Positions 1 through 12,984 of a stretch of DNA of 64,000 nucleotides are shown here, in pieces. The stretch covers positions 21,252,501 through 21,316,500 of the forward strand of contig NC_056538.1 in NCBI RefSeq assembly GCF_910596095.1. Reading direction: 5' to 3'. Position 1 is the first letter of the stretch; every line of letters begins with the position of its first letter. The notes under the pieces are model-generated. The model saw only the letters and a list, made by a program, of their open reading frames with translations. It was not told the DNA's origin and did no database searches. This DNA comes from Thunnus maccoyii. Its lineage: Eukaryota > Chordata > Actinopteri > Scombriformes > Scombridae. Made by a program: the position numbers and the translations under genes.

Positions 1-188
1 ACCTGGCTGTGGAGCAGGAAGACGAGAGTGCAGCCCAGCTTATGTCTGGTGGATGCAGGCAGCACACACAGATCCGGAGGATAGAGAGCAACCATCATCT
101 TAACAGTGACTTTTATCATGAGTTAGTGCGCAGAAATAACAGTAAGGACTGTGCCAAGACTGCCTACAAGCTGTGTTTAATATCTCTT

Positions 189-840
189 TTTATTATTTTA
201 AAAATAACATTTGACAGCATTCAACAGGCCACTGAAATCCCTGACTTGTGAGATTAACTTTTTTGTATACAATAACTTATTCAAATAACTTAATGTAATC
301 TATAAAACCTGGAGGGTAGGCAAAAGCAAAGAACTGATAGTGCAAATACTATGGCGCCTATTAAAAAGCAATGATACTGTGGCCAGAGGTGACATTTAAC
401 ATTTGAGGGAACTGGTGCCCTCTGTTGTTTGCAGAGGGGCGAGTCTCTAAAACAGCAGATACCATAATGCAGCAGTCCAATTTTATGATACAACCCCCTG
501 AAAATATTTTTGTGTTGTTACTCTAGTTCTATAAAAAGGCACAATAAACAAAAGGCAAAGAGAAACTAACTACAAAAAGTACAAAAATAACATCTGTGGT
601 GACAATACTTAGTCACAAAATGCCTCAGCAAATGCAAACTTAACAAAGGAAGAGATACCTGCCTAAATACCCAGAAGTCAGTCTCACATGACTATGAGGC
701 TATAAATACCTTGAAGGTAAAAAGTGCCTCAGTATAAAGTGCAAAAACCAGACACCTTTTAAGCACAAATTTTTAAGTGCATGCTTGTCTGGAGCCACAG
801 AGTAACAGTGTTGGAGAAGCAGACAGCTGAACGAAGGGCA
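189..840 (-). other. Probable 3' UTR of mfsd1
   Basis: After the mfsd1 stop codon (841-843), no further splice-consistent exon is needed. The first minus-strand AATAAA that I find downstream is at 189-194 (TTTATT on the plus strand), giving a 3' UTR of about 650 bases. The end point is inferred; other poly(A) signals may be used. Confidence 0.4.
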
Positions 841-3800
841 TCATTTCAGAACACTCCTGTGGGCAAGTGATGACAGATGGGTAGAGCAGTGGTCTGGGAG
901 CTGAGAGCAGAGAGGGAAGGGAACAAGAAAGATTAAAGACCACAGTTGTAGCAGGAGTTACACACATATAATTACACAGTGGTGTTGCAGTAAAACTAAT
1001 CTTTCTGGTCCCCTATTATAAAAAAACAAACAAATGTATTACCGGTGTCAAGATTAGAGGCTGACTGAAATAATAAATGGATTGCTGTTTGAATCATGTC
1101 TAATCGTCCAGTCAATTTATGTGTGTGCACATACCTGTGTGCCCAACCTGGAGAGGTACCGGTTGCGTAAGCCGAAAGCAGACATGGGTGTTAGTCTAGC
1201 AAGCTCACCCTCTGTCAGCTTACTGGGTCGCCTTTTAATCCTGTAGGAATAGTAATGTCACCATCTTTATCATCTCTACAGCCAACACCAACATGAGCAC
1301 AGTTATATAAATATTACCGGTAGAATTAATCGCTCACACTCTGCTGGAAAAGGCTGAGAAAATAACTATTCACCAAAGGTGCTGGAATAAAACTTACTGC
1401 AGAACATATTTCAAATGTCTTCAAATAAATTGCTTTTAATGGAATGTCATTGTTCCAGAAACAGTCAAGTATCAAATGTGATTTGGTTTTACAGAAGACT
1501 GCAGGTGATTATTTAAGTGACTTTACATCCAATTTTACTTTGTTTGATGACACAATTTATCTTCTGTAATTTCTTAAATACATTAGTTCTTGTACACAGC
1601 TCGATGACAGTTAGTTTAACACAAATATTCTCAGTTAAGCAAAGACTGAACTTCGGTCTCAACACCACGGAGCAAATGAGTGACACGTGAAGAGAGCAGC
1701 ATGTTTCTAGCTGTGTGACACAGTGGTTATTTTAATGTGCAATCACAACATTTTAATGTTACCCTACTGACCATTTCCTTACAGGTGTTGGGCTTTTTCT
1801 TTAACATTTTCAAGAAGACTAATTTGCCCAACTGAGGTAGTGAATGTTTATCATCCACAGTGTATGACCCTGATAACACAGGAAGACAAATCTCTCCCCG
1901 TATTACTGGAATGATGAGAATTAAGCAGAGTGCATGAATATTTTGTTGCACCATTCAGATGAGGCAGGCAACAATTAGGGGCAGCGCTTAAAATAAGTTA
2001 ATTACCTGAACGTGATAAAAGAGCAAAACAGCCCACAAAACATAATTTATATGTGGAACTGATTCTTCAAAAGGTCACATTAATAAAAGAGTTTTTAAAA
2101 ATTTGAAACTGTGAATAACATTACATGGATAAATGCAGCCAAAAGTGTGCCTTTCTCTTTTTCTTATCCATCTTATCATTATAGTAATGTAGCATTTGAT
2201 GATGCGAAAAAAAATAAATTTTTATGAACCTCCGAAACCAGCGAAGAGCAGATAAAGGAATTAAGAAATGAAAGAATTGAGCAATAAAGATTTAAACATT
2301 AAAGAGCTATGCTCTTTTTGAGATTATCCACCATAAAAGGTCAATAGCGCATGTGATTAAAACTGAATATAAACGCACTCTGCCTAAGGAGAGACCAGGA
2401 AGGGAGATTTTGGTTGGCAATTATTGTGAATTCTAACAAATGATATGTACATAGATGTACTGCTGAGTTGTCTGCAATAAGGGAAATAACAGACTCTAGC
2501 TGAAAACCATTTGTATAAAGAAAAACATATAAAAAACATTTAAAAATACCCACAAAAGTTACCTCTATATACATATAAAACAATTGAATTAATATAGGAA
2601 TCCTATATTGAGAGTTGCATTCCTGTGTAATCAAATCTACTACACTATTAATCAGGGATATAGGCACCTTTTCACATGACAGAAGTCATCTCTGTCAGAC
2701 AGTTCAGACATTTAAAATGTTTTAAAACAATTTTCAAGCAACTAAACTTTCTTCTGTAACTGAAGAAACTTCATGCTGAAGTTTGATGCACGCAGGTGTC
2801 AGTGGAGAGTAAATATTGGAGGAGATGTCAGTAACTGTGGAGTCATTTGTCAGTGTGTTGATTGGGATGTAATCAGCTATTAATACACGGTTGGTTATGT
2901 AATAGCCGGGGCCAGACAGTCAGTTGTGCTGGGAAGAGCCACAGATGACAGCACTGGGCGGAGTCAGTAGTGCAGTCCCGCCCCATGGCAGATGATTGAC
3001 AGCTCTGGGGTGGACAGTGCAGCCTGCTGGCTCTGAAGCCCAGGACCATGTGTGTTCCCTCATCATCATCATCATCTGGAAAATATCAATTACAGCACGG
3101 ACCGGCATATTAGTCTGAACTTTCACATAGCATGAGCTAGAGAAAACATAGAACATATTATGTATATAGATTAGACTGATTAGATACATTAATAAAGAAA
3201 TAGAGAGATAGACATAAATATCGTGAACCCTGTGATGCAAAGAAGGAGAACAGAAAGTAGTCATAACCACCAAGAAAACTGGTGTGGTTTGTTTTTCTGT
3301 TGTAAACACAAAATAATCCAACCACAGGTTTGTGTGGTATTGGCACGTGACATTTAGTACGTATGGATTTGATTTCAAATTACAGATACAGCAACCATTT
3401 CCTCCATCATGTTGTGGTAGAGAAAACCTCACTTCCTCATTTCTTTGTTGTTTTGCTTTCATCTCATGATTAATGCCAGACAAAGTCTAGTTAATCGAAA
3501 GTAATAAAACTCGAAAAACATTTTCTGTCTTTCACCACCCGAGAAGATGAGTAAAAGCCTTAAATCACAGTGAAATGGCACAACTAAGTTTTAAACACCA
3601 GAGTAGACTTTGCTTTGTTTTTTCCGGTGCCAGTACATGTAGCACTGGTAAAGGGAGCTCATTCTTTAGATAGTTTTGGTGGCCTGTCTTGCTTTTAGTC
3701 CACATGACCGACAAGTTGACAACTTGTTTGCAATAAGCTAGGGAGAAATGGAAAACAAAAATGGACACCATTTCGGGCATTTATATATATTTTGCCTTCA

Positions 3801-6800
3801 AATATATCAATATTGATAACTGTCACACTCTACCTTGTTACCAGTTAGACAATCAGCAGTTTCTGGGAATAAGCCCTCAAGAAACAATCTTAGCCCAATC
3901 AGATCAACCAATCAGACAAACATTTCATTGATAACGTGACTCCTCACCTCTCCAAACTGTTAACTATTTAAACTATGAGTTGTAGACATAAAATAAAGCA
4001 TGATTCTACAACTCTGCATGTGAGTCATGTGGTCAATGGGTAGAATATGGGATCAAAGAACAAATCCATAAAAACCTCTTGTGAGTTAATGAGGAGAGCA
4101 GCAGCATTTACAATAACTCTCACATTGAAAATCATGCTCAAACTGTTAAATCATTTTTTTTTTTATCTCACTGGACACTCAGACTAGAACAGAATAGAAA
4201 TGTATAGCAATTTCAGTAGATTTGTATTAAATTGGCTACAGCAGGCTTAGCTAAGGAAATGTCTAGAATAAATTAGAGCAGGAGCTCTTTTAAGTCTTCC
4301 AAAATATGCCTGTGCCACTTGATTATATGAGTGGGTTGTTAATTATGTTTCTGAGATGCTTGTTTAATTGTTGGCTGAGTGGGTGGAAAAGCAGTGACGG
4401 AGGGTACTTACTCTGCGTCTGAAGTGGCTTCTTTAAGGAGCTTGGCTCTGTCTGAGGCTGACCGGTTCAAATCTCCTCCTGAAGCAAGAGAGGGAGATGG
4501 AGAGATTAAGAAGGGAGCAATTGTGGAAGAGTAGTGAGTGTGGTGGTAAGGAGTGGGTTGTGCTGAAGAGTGGCAGAGTAAAGTGAAGAGTAGTCACACG
4601 TGAAAATGAAGGACAGGGGGAGGCTGGGAAACAAAATCTAAGAGAATGTGTGTAGAGAAAGAAGAGAGGAGTCAGAGAGGCGGGTGGGGAGGGGGAGAGC
4701 AGTGGGAGAGTTCAAGGCGCCAGTCTTCTCTTACCTCTGAGATAATCCACAAAGTACAGCATCACCACTGCCATCAGTGCAACTGCAAGAGAGGTGAGCA
4801 TAAAAACAATGTGGAAAATCACTAAGACTGTCACTCAAAAAAGTCCAACTGGAGTTTGAATGATTTTACTCTCATAAACACACACACACACACACACACA
4901 CAAAAACAGACACAAAATACTGACTGCAGATGCAGGCGCAGAAAAACACTTCCAAAAACAGGTATCCTCTGGTGTCTAGTATGGCTCCTGCTGCCATGGC
5001 GATGAGAGCAAGTCCCAGGTTCTGGATGGACTGCATGCTGGGGGCGGACGATGAACATCATTGTGAATAAAAAATAACAACATCAACTGATTGTTGATGG
5101 ATTGACTAAGCAAAACTGAATATGTATGAGGTAAGTCATAATGATGCCATTAGGGGTACATACAAGCCATAAGCTGTCCCCAGTTGATGCTCAGGCACCA
5201 CAAAGGCCACCATGGGCCACAGTGCACAGGCCAGTAAGGAGTAGGAGACACCCAGCAGCGACTGGAAAACAAGCAATCATACACATGCTCTCAAATTACT
5301 TAAAGTATTCCTTGGTATGATGTGCTATGGTCAGTTTGGCTGTCGGTAATTATAACAGTCATTTGGTACTCTTTTCTAGTGTTTTATAAACAAAACGATT
5401 AATTGAGAAAATAATTGCCAGATGAATCGATAATGAAAATAATTATTAGTTGCAGCTTTAATGCATTTAAAATCCTATTCTAGAACTTGAGGAATGGTGC
5501 TATTATTATATTCTTTAAGCAAAACCCTGTGTTAACTCCTACTGCTACGTCAACAACATGACCTTTTGATACAGTATCTAAGTCATTTTAGTGTAACTAC
5601 AGTTACAGAAGTTCAACAATAACTTCAAACATGTTTTGAGAAGCTACACAGTTTACCTCACCTAACAGACTTAGATTTCTAATGAATACACTGACATTTG
5701 TAAACGATGCAAATTAATTACAGCAGTTTATGAATGTACAAAATATAATTTTGCTTGGAGTATAGAGCCTGAGGTGGGCATTACCATGCCGATCCATGGG
5801 TTCCAGAAGGTGAAGGCCAGTATCATGTGAGCGGCGAGTGTGGTGACCACGGCACATATTACCCAAATCACATTCCTCCCTGTCTTGTCAACCAGGAAGC
5901 CTAAAACTGGAGATGCGGGGGCTGAGATGATGTACACGATACTGTGAAAGACAGAGAAGAGCATGAAGGAATGCTAAAGAGACACTGTTCAATATGATGA
6001 AGTAGATATACTGGAGTATATCTACTTTACTGGAGTATAAGGTAGATATACTGGTACTAAAGAGATTGAGACTTAGCCTCAGACTGATGACTAAGTGAAA
6101 CATGATTGATTTTTATAACTGGATACTATAAAAGGTGTGGTTCTGTAGCTTGATTAATGACAGAAATCTGAAATGAGACAAACTATCTGCAAAAGTCAGT
6201 CCTTCTGTGTGATATCAAGTTTTTTTTTTTTACATTATGTAGGATTTTAGTTTGTTCCTGGCTTCAGATGGCTGATAAAAGTGCTGCACTCAAAATGTAA
6301 TTTTGGCTAGTGATCCATTGGAATAAGAAAATGCACCCAAAAAAGAACTGTAAGTTATATAAGCATCAGCAGACAATAAAAGTGCTGGTGTCTTAAGGTG
6401 GATTGGTCTCAATGGCCTATTACACTTGAGTTACCTGTTGACAGCTCTGGCTTCAGCTGGGGAAAAGTTGAATTTTTCAATGAAGAATACCCTGTGAATA
6501 AAAAGACAAGATGATGGGCTCACAGTACACAAAGCTGCTTAGCCTTTATATTGATGTGACCACAAGGGGAGAAGGTATTGAGATGACTCCTGCAGCAGGT
6601 ACTGCAGCTCTCAGTCTTACATACATTGTTTTCTGCCCCATTTGCATAACAACTATTTGCTCTGTAAGCACTGACCCTCTGTGGAAAAACCATGTCAGTT
6701 GCTAAGTGATTTGAGAGCGCCTTTCAGTGAAGGAAATGCAGGTTGTGATAGCTTCAATTGGTTTCTTTCACTGACAACCCATTTGTCAAAGCACCTTCCA

Positions 6801-9800
6801 TTTCTGACCCCCCCTCTCCCTCCCTTTGTGGTTTGATGACAACGCAGCATTGGGAGGTTGCACCGTTGAATCTTTCCTCAGACACACGCATTGTACTAAT
6901 TTAATGATGTTCTCTATTTTATTCACGCTAGGAGTATGCACACACATCCAAGCCGAAGAGGGCAGGGCTGAAAGTCTCTATTTTATTCATACCACACATA
7001 TAAAACATAATACCATTGTGTTTAGAAGTTGAATTCTATTCTTTCCTCACACAAGGACGATCAAAATATTTTCATCATACACGAAAATAATATCCCATTT
7101 CTGTATTCAGTGTATGAAGTATTGAAGCCCCCGAGTTTAGAAATTATATGTAATTATAGCACCTTTAAAATGATTCTGATGGAATACGTGTTTGTTTATT
7201 TTCTACAGTAATAACTAGTGCCACTAGAAGCTCTAGAAGTCAAGTTCTACACATATGAATCTTAATAAGGAAAAAAATACCAACAAATAACCTTTCCATT
7301 GCACTAATCCAAGTAACTCGGTTTATTTTCTATAAATAAAATGTCTTAAAGGGGAAGTATCATGCACATTTCCAAGTCTATATTTATATTCTGGGGCACT
7401 ATTGGAATATCTTTGCATGACTTACAGTTAAAAAAACTCCTTATTTATCTCATATTGGCCCTTTATGCAGCCCCTCAGTTCAGCCTCTGTCTGAAACAGG
7501 CTGTTTTAGCTCCTGTCTCTTTAAGGCCCTCCCGATGAGCCCACTTGGTTCTGATTGGTTAGCCATCCGGAAGCTGCATCATGGTCGACTTTTGTCTGTT
7601 GGGGGCTACATAAACAAACAATAGTTGTTGGATTTCACTTCTTTTCTTTGTTCTTTATCCGAAATGGAAACTTCTCAAATACCTCCGTACATGTTCGAGC
7701 CCAACTCTGATCTGAAATATGCGCGTAGATAACGTGAACAACCTGTGGAACAACCTTAGCAACGAAGACAACAATGGACGGCTATTTGTGGGAATGCACA
7801 AACAATCTGATGTCATCATGAGGAGGAAGTGGAGGTAACTTTGCAAACAGAGCATTGCAGGATAAAGTATATAAAAACAGAAAATCATAAAAAGCATGAT
7901 GTGTCCCCTTTAAGTCATACAGACGAGACAACGCCCTGACTTACTCGAGTAACACAAAGACATGTCAGCACTACTGGAGGTTTTTTATTGTAGGATGGCA
8001 CCAATGTAATACTCACTGTCCCAGTCCAATAAAAGGGAAGATGGCCACGTAGTAACCCACACATATGATGAAGATGATCCACAGGGGGAGGGGGAAGTCT
8101 TTTACGTCTGTCAGCTTGATCACCTCACCTAACATGTGAAATTAACCCACAAACACACACACAGATCAGCTTGAGAGCATATTTATTTTCCACCACTGTA
8201 AAGAGGGACAGCTTCTCTGACAATGAAGTCATTCGTTCTAAAGGGAAAATTCACCAATATAGCACACATTGAACTGAACTGCCCCTGCTGTTTATAAAGG
8301 AAACTACAGCACAACAGAGGGGGCTAAAGCCTATTAGCAGTCTAGCCGGTGTGTCAATTTTAAGTAGATAACAACAACAAAATGTGACCTTACAGTCTGT
8401 TTTCGGATCAATACTGACTGTGATAAGCTAGTAGTTTTTGACATGTGTAGGTCAAAGAGGAAAAACAACAGATAGGAAAGACATTGTTAGAATACATCAC
8501 CTGTTTTTCCCTGCTCCTTGTGAAGGATTTTCTCTGCTCTTTTGTCAAGGAATGCCAACACCAAGGCACAGATCAATGAGAATAAGCAGGTTACCGCAGC
8601 TAAGGAAAGAAAACAGGAATTAAAAACATAAATAAACATGGAGGAGACAAAAAAGAAAGTAAAGAAACAGAAGTTCCAGTTATACTTTGATGATAAGATT
8701 ATCAAGGAATTCCTGATGACTGCTGATTAATTCTATTTTTCACATGAGCTGATCTCAAATGGTCAGATTAAAGTTGAATTAACAGTGGCAGTGGAGCCGG
8801 AATACAAAATAAAGCGCACAACTGCAAGGTTTGCAAAAGTGGAAGCACTTCTAGCATTGCTAAGTAACTGCAGAAAATTACAAGAACTGACGCCTCTTTT
8901 AACTCGTGATTCATCATATAGCAGCCAGCAGCACTTTTAGTTCTCTATATCACTTCTCTCTATCTCTGCTGGCTGTGTTATCTGAGATCACTAATTACAG
9001 AGAGAGGATGTAGTATCTCTAGCAGAGACACAGATAAAGTATTTGTAACCTGAGTCTTAACATTTAACTCTTAGCAATATCAGTTGCACACTTTACCTAT
9101 CATGAGTGATGCGCCGAGTGTGATGTATCCAGAAGAGCCAACAACATCAGCGACTCTGTTGTACACCCAGCCCATGATGTTCATGTTCACTGTGCTGCCC
9201 TTGAGACGGAGGATGAATGGACTTAAAGCATATATTCACTGTATCGATGACATGTGATTTATGTAGCAGGCTCATTCGCCATGGTTATGATCAAGACAAG
9301 CATTAACACGTTATCTGAAAGCCTAGATAAATTGATGTTTTGTTGGCAGCGTCTTTACCAGGCGGGCCATGCTCAGCTGAAGGCCAAACACCAGATTGAG
9401 CTCCTTTCCTTTAAACCAGTTGACTGCATAGGTGTTCTGGGCCACAGCCAATGACTCTCCTCCAATACTACCCAAAAGAAAACAAAGAGTAGGAGCATGT
9501 CAGCTATGTGACAGTACAAGACCAACCTGAGAATCATCAGATTTTCATATCCGTTTACAGTAGAAAGTCTGTGACCAATTTAGAACAGACAGGTCAGTTT
9601 TGGAGCGTCAACACAAGGCCTTTGTATTGTGAAATTCCAGCTAAAGTGTGCTGAATAGAAGTATGTGCAATATGGACGCAGAAAACTGGCCACTGACATG
9701 TAAATTTGTTAATTATGTTAATAAAATTAATAGTTTTCAACACAATGGCACAATTATTATCTCACCCAAACACAAAACGTCCAACTTCCATCAGCCAGAA

Positions 9801-11000
9801 ACGATTTAATAAAGCTCCAGCAGCAAATATTACCTGTGCAGACAGAGAAATTATAATAAAATAATAAATAAAATAGGATTTTTTTTGTTCATGTTAGTGT
9901 ACCTACTACCTGTTGTTTTCATGTGTGTGTGTTTTTTCAAGTTAGTCAAGATGAAAAATGTGCATCTGTATGTATTTCTGACTGTGTAGAAACAACATAC
10001 CTGTCCAACACAGACAAACAGGGAAAAGATGATGGTTCCCAGCCTAAAAAGAAAACAACAGAAGATGAAACCAACCAAGGGCACAACAGCTTAACCATTC
10101 TTTCACTTTCACTTATGGCCAGTGCATATAAACAAACACTGAAATCAAAACAGATGGTGACTGTCGGTGATCATACCTGATACCAAAGACCCTGTCCAGC
10201 AGGAATCCCCCAAAGAAGCAGAGAACCACATTGGGCCAGGAGTACCAGGCATATAGCTGCATGAACTTTGCAGTGTTCAGGTTCATATCCTGGTACAGAG
10301 ATTGAGAAAACACATCAGATTCTTGTCAGCTTTGGTTTTCAGCTGTTACATCCCCATAATAATCTAGGAGTGGAATACAGAGTATAGTGTGTGGATTTAA
10401 ATATAACGAAATCCTCTAATTGCAGCATTTTTTAGGTTCATTTGCGTGTTCTGGTTGGATTAAAATGCAGGTTTCACCCCAATACAGAATTCTTTTTTAG
10501 CTGTTTTTAATTAAATGTCTAACTAAAGGTGGGACTGTGCTATTAACGCATGATGACAAGTTTAAACTTTGTTTTTACAAAGGATGACTTACCTGAAGGA
10601 CTTGAGTCTGAAGTGCAGCTGGGTTGTCATAACAGAAGTAGCTTCCTGAAACAAATAAACAACATCAGCAGACATAACTGTGATTCTTTAAAGTTAAATA
10701 CTTGAGACAACTTGACTTGAGGGTAAGAACACTACAAACTTCATTTACATATATAATGACTTTAAATTAGCCCAAAATCTCCACAATAACATGTCAGGAT
10801 GCTTAGTGAAGTTTAACTTGTTCCAGCTCACCGAATCCCAGGAAGCACATAAATATCAGGACAACCACTCGGTGCAGGAGGTGGCTGGGGTCGCAGATGG
10901 CCGGCAGTGGTCTGCCGGGTCCCCTGGCTGCCTGTCTGCCGGTGAACGACCCCCTGTCCTCATCTTCCAACAGGCTCCGCCGCTCTTCAAAATCCGCCAT
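841..11000 (-). CDS. mfsd1: MFSD1, lysosomal major-facilitator transporter (17 coding exons, 524 aa)
   Basis: Coding exons in transcript order: 10832-11000, 10593-10645, 10177-10289, 10001-10043, 9766-9833, 9359-9467, 9097-9199, 8501-8599, 8017-8128, 6435-6491, 5785-5941, 5164-5261, 4925-5037, 4735-4782, 4412-4478, 1135-1240, 841-900. All have GT-AG borders and phases agree (1575 bp). The protein matches remembered human MFSD1 closely, for example LYAWYSWPNVVLCFFGGFL, GESLAVAQNTYAV and FLDKRAEKILHKEQGKTG. Twelve membrane spans are expected. The N-terminus carries an ExxxLL lysosomal sorting signal (E6 to L11, ERRSLL). From family knowledge, MFSD1 sits in lysosomes with its partner GLMP and exports dipeptides. 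The start ATG lies in a GC-rich first exon and aligns with the human start. The last two exons add about 55 residues after the point where human MFSD1 ends shortly after EIK; polypyrimidine tracts, phase and an in-frame TGA support them. Very confident in identity, a little less in the tail. Confidence 0.95.
1241..4411 (-). other. mfsd1 intron 15, about 3.2 kb, no gene seen
   Basis: This is the longest intron of mfsd1, between exons 15 and 16. It is AT-rich, with short open frames only. An unused acceptor-like site followed by an ATG repeat lies near 3061-3076. No coding exon or recognisable mobile element was found here. Confidence 0.5.
4878..4902. repeat. (CA)n microsatellite
   Basis: About 12 uninterrupted CA units lie in mfsd1 intron 13, just downstream of the exon 13 donor. 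Confidence 0.9.
7346..7913 (+). mobile_element. TTAA-flanked non-autonomous DNA transposon (Kolobok/piggyBac type) in an mfsd1 intron
   Basis: The element begins with TTAAAGGGGA and ends with TCCCCTTTAA. Terminal inverted repeats of about 18 bases (ending in ATCATGC) match at nearly all positions, and a TTAA target duplication is visible. Inside, from 7663, is a short coding remnant beginning METSQIPPYMFEP; the PYMFEP string is one I associate with ORFs in dispersed fish elements of this kind. The frame stops after about 22 codons. The TTAA site fits Kolobok or piggyBac; I favour Kolobok but cannot prove it. A second, partial copy lies at 39912-40135. It lies in mfsd1 intron 9 and does not touch exons. 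Confidence 0.75.
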
Positions 11001-11420
11001 GTTCGTTTGTTTAGGATTTACGGGGGTAGGGGGGGTGAGGTGACGCCAGCCGGGAGAAAACCAGCGGACGTAGGCGATCGATCATATGACCCAATAGGCA
11101 TGTCACGTGGGATTAGCCTTGTAGCTTGTAGCTATCCGATTGGTGCGCCAATTTTTCTTCCTAGGATGGCGAAGTCATGGTTCGCCTTACTCTGCCTCTG
11201 ATTGGCTAGTTTTTGTTCCCTTTGTTGGCTGGGTTTGGGAATGCGAGGTTGAGATTGGTTAGAGTTAGAGAAGGAATACCACAGTAAGCCAATCAGAGGT
11301 AGAGTAGGGCGGGTCATGACTTCGCCATCCTAGAAAAAGAAATCATCGCGTCAGGTGCTATGTCTGCGCGCGCCTGCCGAGAAGTTCAAGCGGCTGGCGA
11401 GAGCGCGCGCAGATAAAAGC
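11001..11420 (-). promoter_or_regulatory. mfsd1 promoter region with CCAAT boxes and CLEAR-like E-box
   Basis: The 400 bases upstream of the mfsd1 ATG are much richer in CpG than the surroundings. A CCAAT box lies at 11091-11095 and a reverse CCAAT (ATTGG) at 11139-11143. GTCACGTGGG begins at 11102; its first eight bases equal the core of the CLEAR element (GTCACGTGAC) bound by TFEB/TFE3 at lysosomal genes. Further out, TCTGCGCGCGC (11363-11373) and its exact reverse complement (11403-11413) form a GC-rich dyad. No TATA box is seen. Transcription start is not determined. Confidence 0.6.
11152..11346. mobile_element. Fold-back inverted-repeat element (MITE-like) in mfsd1 promoter
   Basis: Two arms of about 57-60 bases face each other. 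The left runs about 11152-11212 (contains CTAGGATGGCGAAGTCATG) and the right about 11285-11346 (contains CATGACTTCGCCATCCTAG). They agree at most positions, and each carries a CTCTGATTGGCT block. The spacer is about 70 bases. The shape fits a short non-autonomous DNA transposon. The family is not recognised and the outer duplication is unclear. Confidence 0.65.
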
Positions 11421-11782
11421 TTCAACTGTAAGATATTGTATCGATTTCTGAGAAGACTTTTAACACAAATACCTTCACTAACTCAGTTTGTAGCCAGTAC
11501 CACGAACATAACAGGGTTAAAGTGCAGTCATAAGATTCGCTAGAAATACGTTTGTGCACTTCGTTTACCAGAAAAAAACAGACATTTTAAAAACAACATA
11601 TCATTATGATATTATCAGTATGAGATTAACGTTATGGGATCTTTATGTAGTAATTATGGGAAAGTATGAGATAAAATACCCTCCTCTCCTTATTCTGAGA
11701 AAAGTAAAACAACAACAACAACAGCAGGAAAAATGTATCTCAAAAGTGAAGAGTAAAAGAAGAATATGGAGTAAATCACCAC

Positions 11783-12984
11783 GGGCCTGTTTCAGAAAGC
11801 GGGTTTAGTGAAAACACTGAGTTTGTTCGCCCTGAGATGAAGGAAACTCTGGGTTTTCAGTTCCAGAAAGAGAGCTAAGGTGACTGAACCTGTGAAGCTA
11901 GCCTGCCTGCTGGCAGGTTTTCTTCATCAAACTCTGAGTTTCTCTCTGTCTCCTCCCTCTTACAGACTCAGACACCATGTTTCATTTCCTCATTCATTTA
12001 GTCCGTATCAAAGCGCATTCAGTAGCGGAGGTTCACCATCTGTAAGAATCTATATCTCGGCTGGTTGGATATTAGTTTAGTTACTCAGGACTTTCTAAAG
12101 TTAGTTAAAGTTTAATGCGCATCAGTTGTTTCTTTGAACAGCAGTTTTTTCTCTCACATTCAAATATTCCACAGCGTGAATTCATCCTCAGCTCAGAGTC
12201 AAACCTCCGCATGTCCTTCTGTTATAACACTGAGACTGTCAGTTTGTTAGAGCAGCTCCTGACCTGAAATATTTATTGCACATAGTGTGTAATCTCAGTT
12301 TAAATTGAAGAAATCTCTATGAAGCTTTAGACTTGTTGGATCAATTGAATAAGTATCTCCATCACTCATCATGTGGTTGGTCGCACTGACGGAACATCAT
12401 TCCCATAATATTGTAGATCATATGTTAATATGCTGAGTGAGCAGGATTGCGGTGCGGCTGCAGAATGTAGATTGAAAGTGAGATTTTTAAATAGGAGCAT
12501 AATCTTAACGCGTTTTGACAGCATTTCAGTGACAATGTTTAAACTTACTACATTTGTTGAAGCAGCTGAAATAAAGTCACTGAATGTTGTTGAGCTGAGA
12601 TACAAATAGATGTCTAAAAATTTAAAATCTACTGTATTTTAACCTCAACGCCTTTTCAAGGGCAAATCAGCAAACACATTATTACTGATCAGACTGTGAG
12701 TTTACAGTCATGTCTCTGTGTCTTTGATCTATATGTTTTAAATCTTTAACTATATTTTTCATCTTCAGTTGCTGGTTCCTGAGGCTCTGCCTTTTATTTA
12801 CCTGTTGCCATGGTGACTCATAGTATCAGGGCTCCATTGATGATGGCTTTTTTCATTCATCAAGCACACGCTTAACTCAGAGTGAACATAATCAGCTGTT
12901 CTGAGACCAAGAGCTCTGAGTTTCCTATCTCTGTGTTCAGGGTTAGACTCACAGTTTGCTGAACCTGTTTTCTGAAACAGGCCC
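11783..12984. mobile_element. Harbinger-like non-autonomous DNA transposon, 1.2 kb
   Basis: The left end GGGCCTGTTTCAGAAAGC and the right end CTGAAACAGGCCC form an inverted pair; about 24 of the first 28 bases agree. A three-base flank (CAC) is repeated on both sides, as expected for a 3-bp target duplication. The ends resemble the PIF/Harbinger-type elements common in fish. The interior holds only short open frames and no transposase that I recognise, so it is probably a deleted derivative. Confidence 0.7.

Noticed and set aside
773-967. Minus-strand frame of 64 codons
   Set aside because: It overlaps the acceptor and last exon of mfsd1 in another frame; the polypyrimidine tract explains its content.
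2920-3483. A 187-residue minus-strand open frame and an acceptor-like site near 3076
   Set aside because: First considered as the terminal mfsd1 exon (it would end at once with a stop). The exons at 1135-1240 and 841-900 fit better in phase, splice signals and protein content. The frame has no family features.
10791-11201. Plus-strand frame of 136 codons
   Set aside because: Antisense shadow of mfsd1 exon 1 and its GC-rich promoter.
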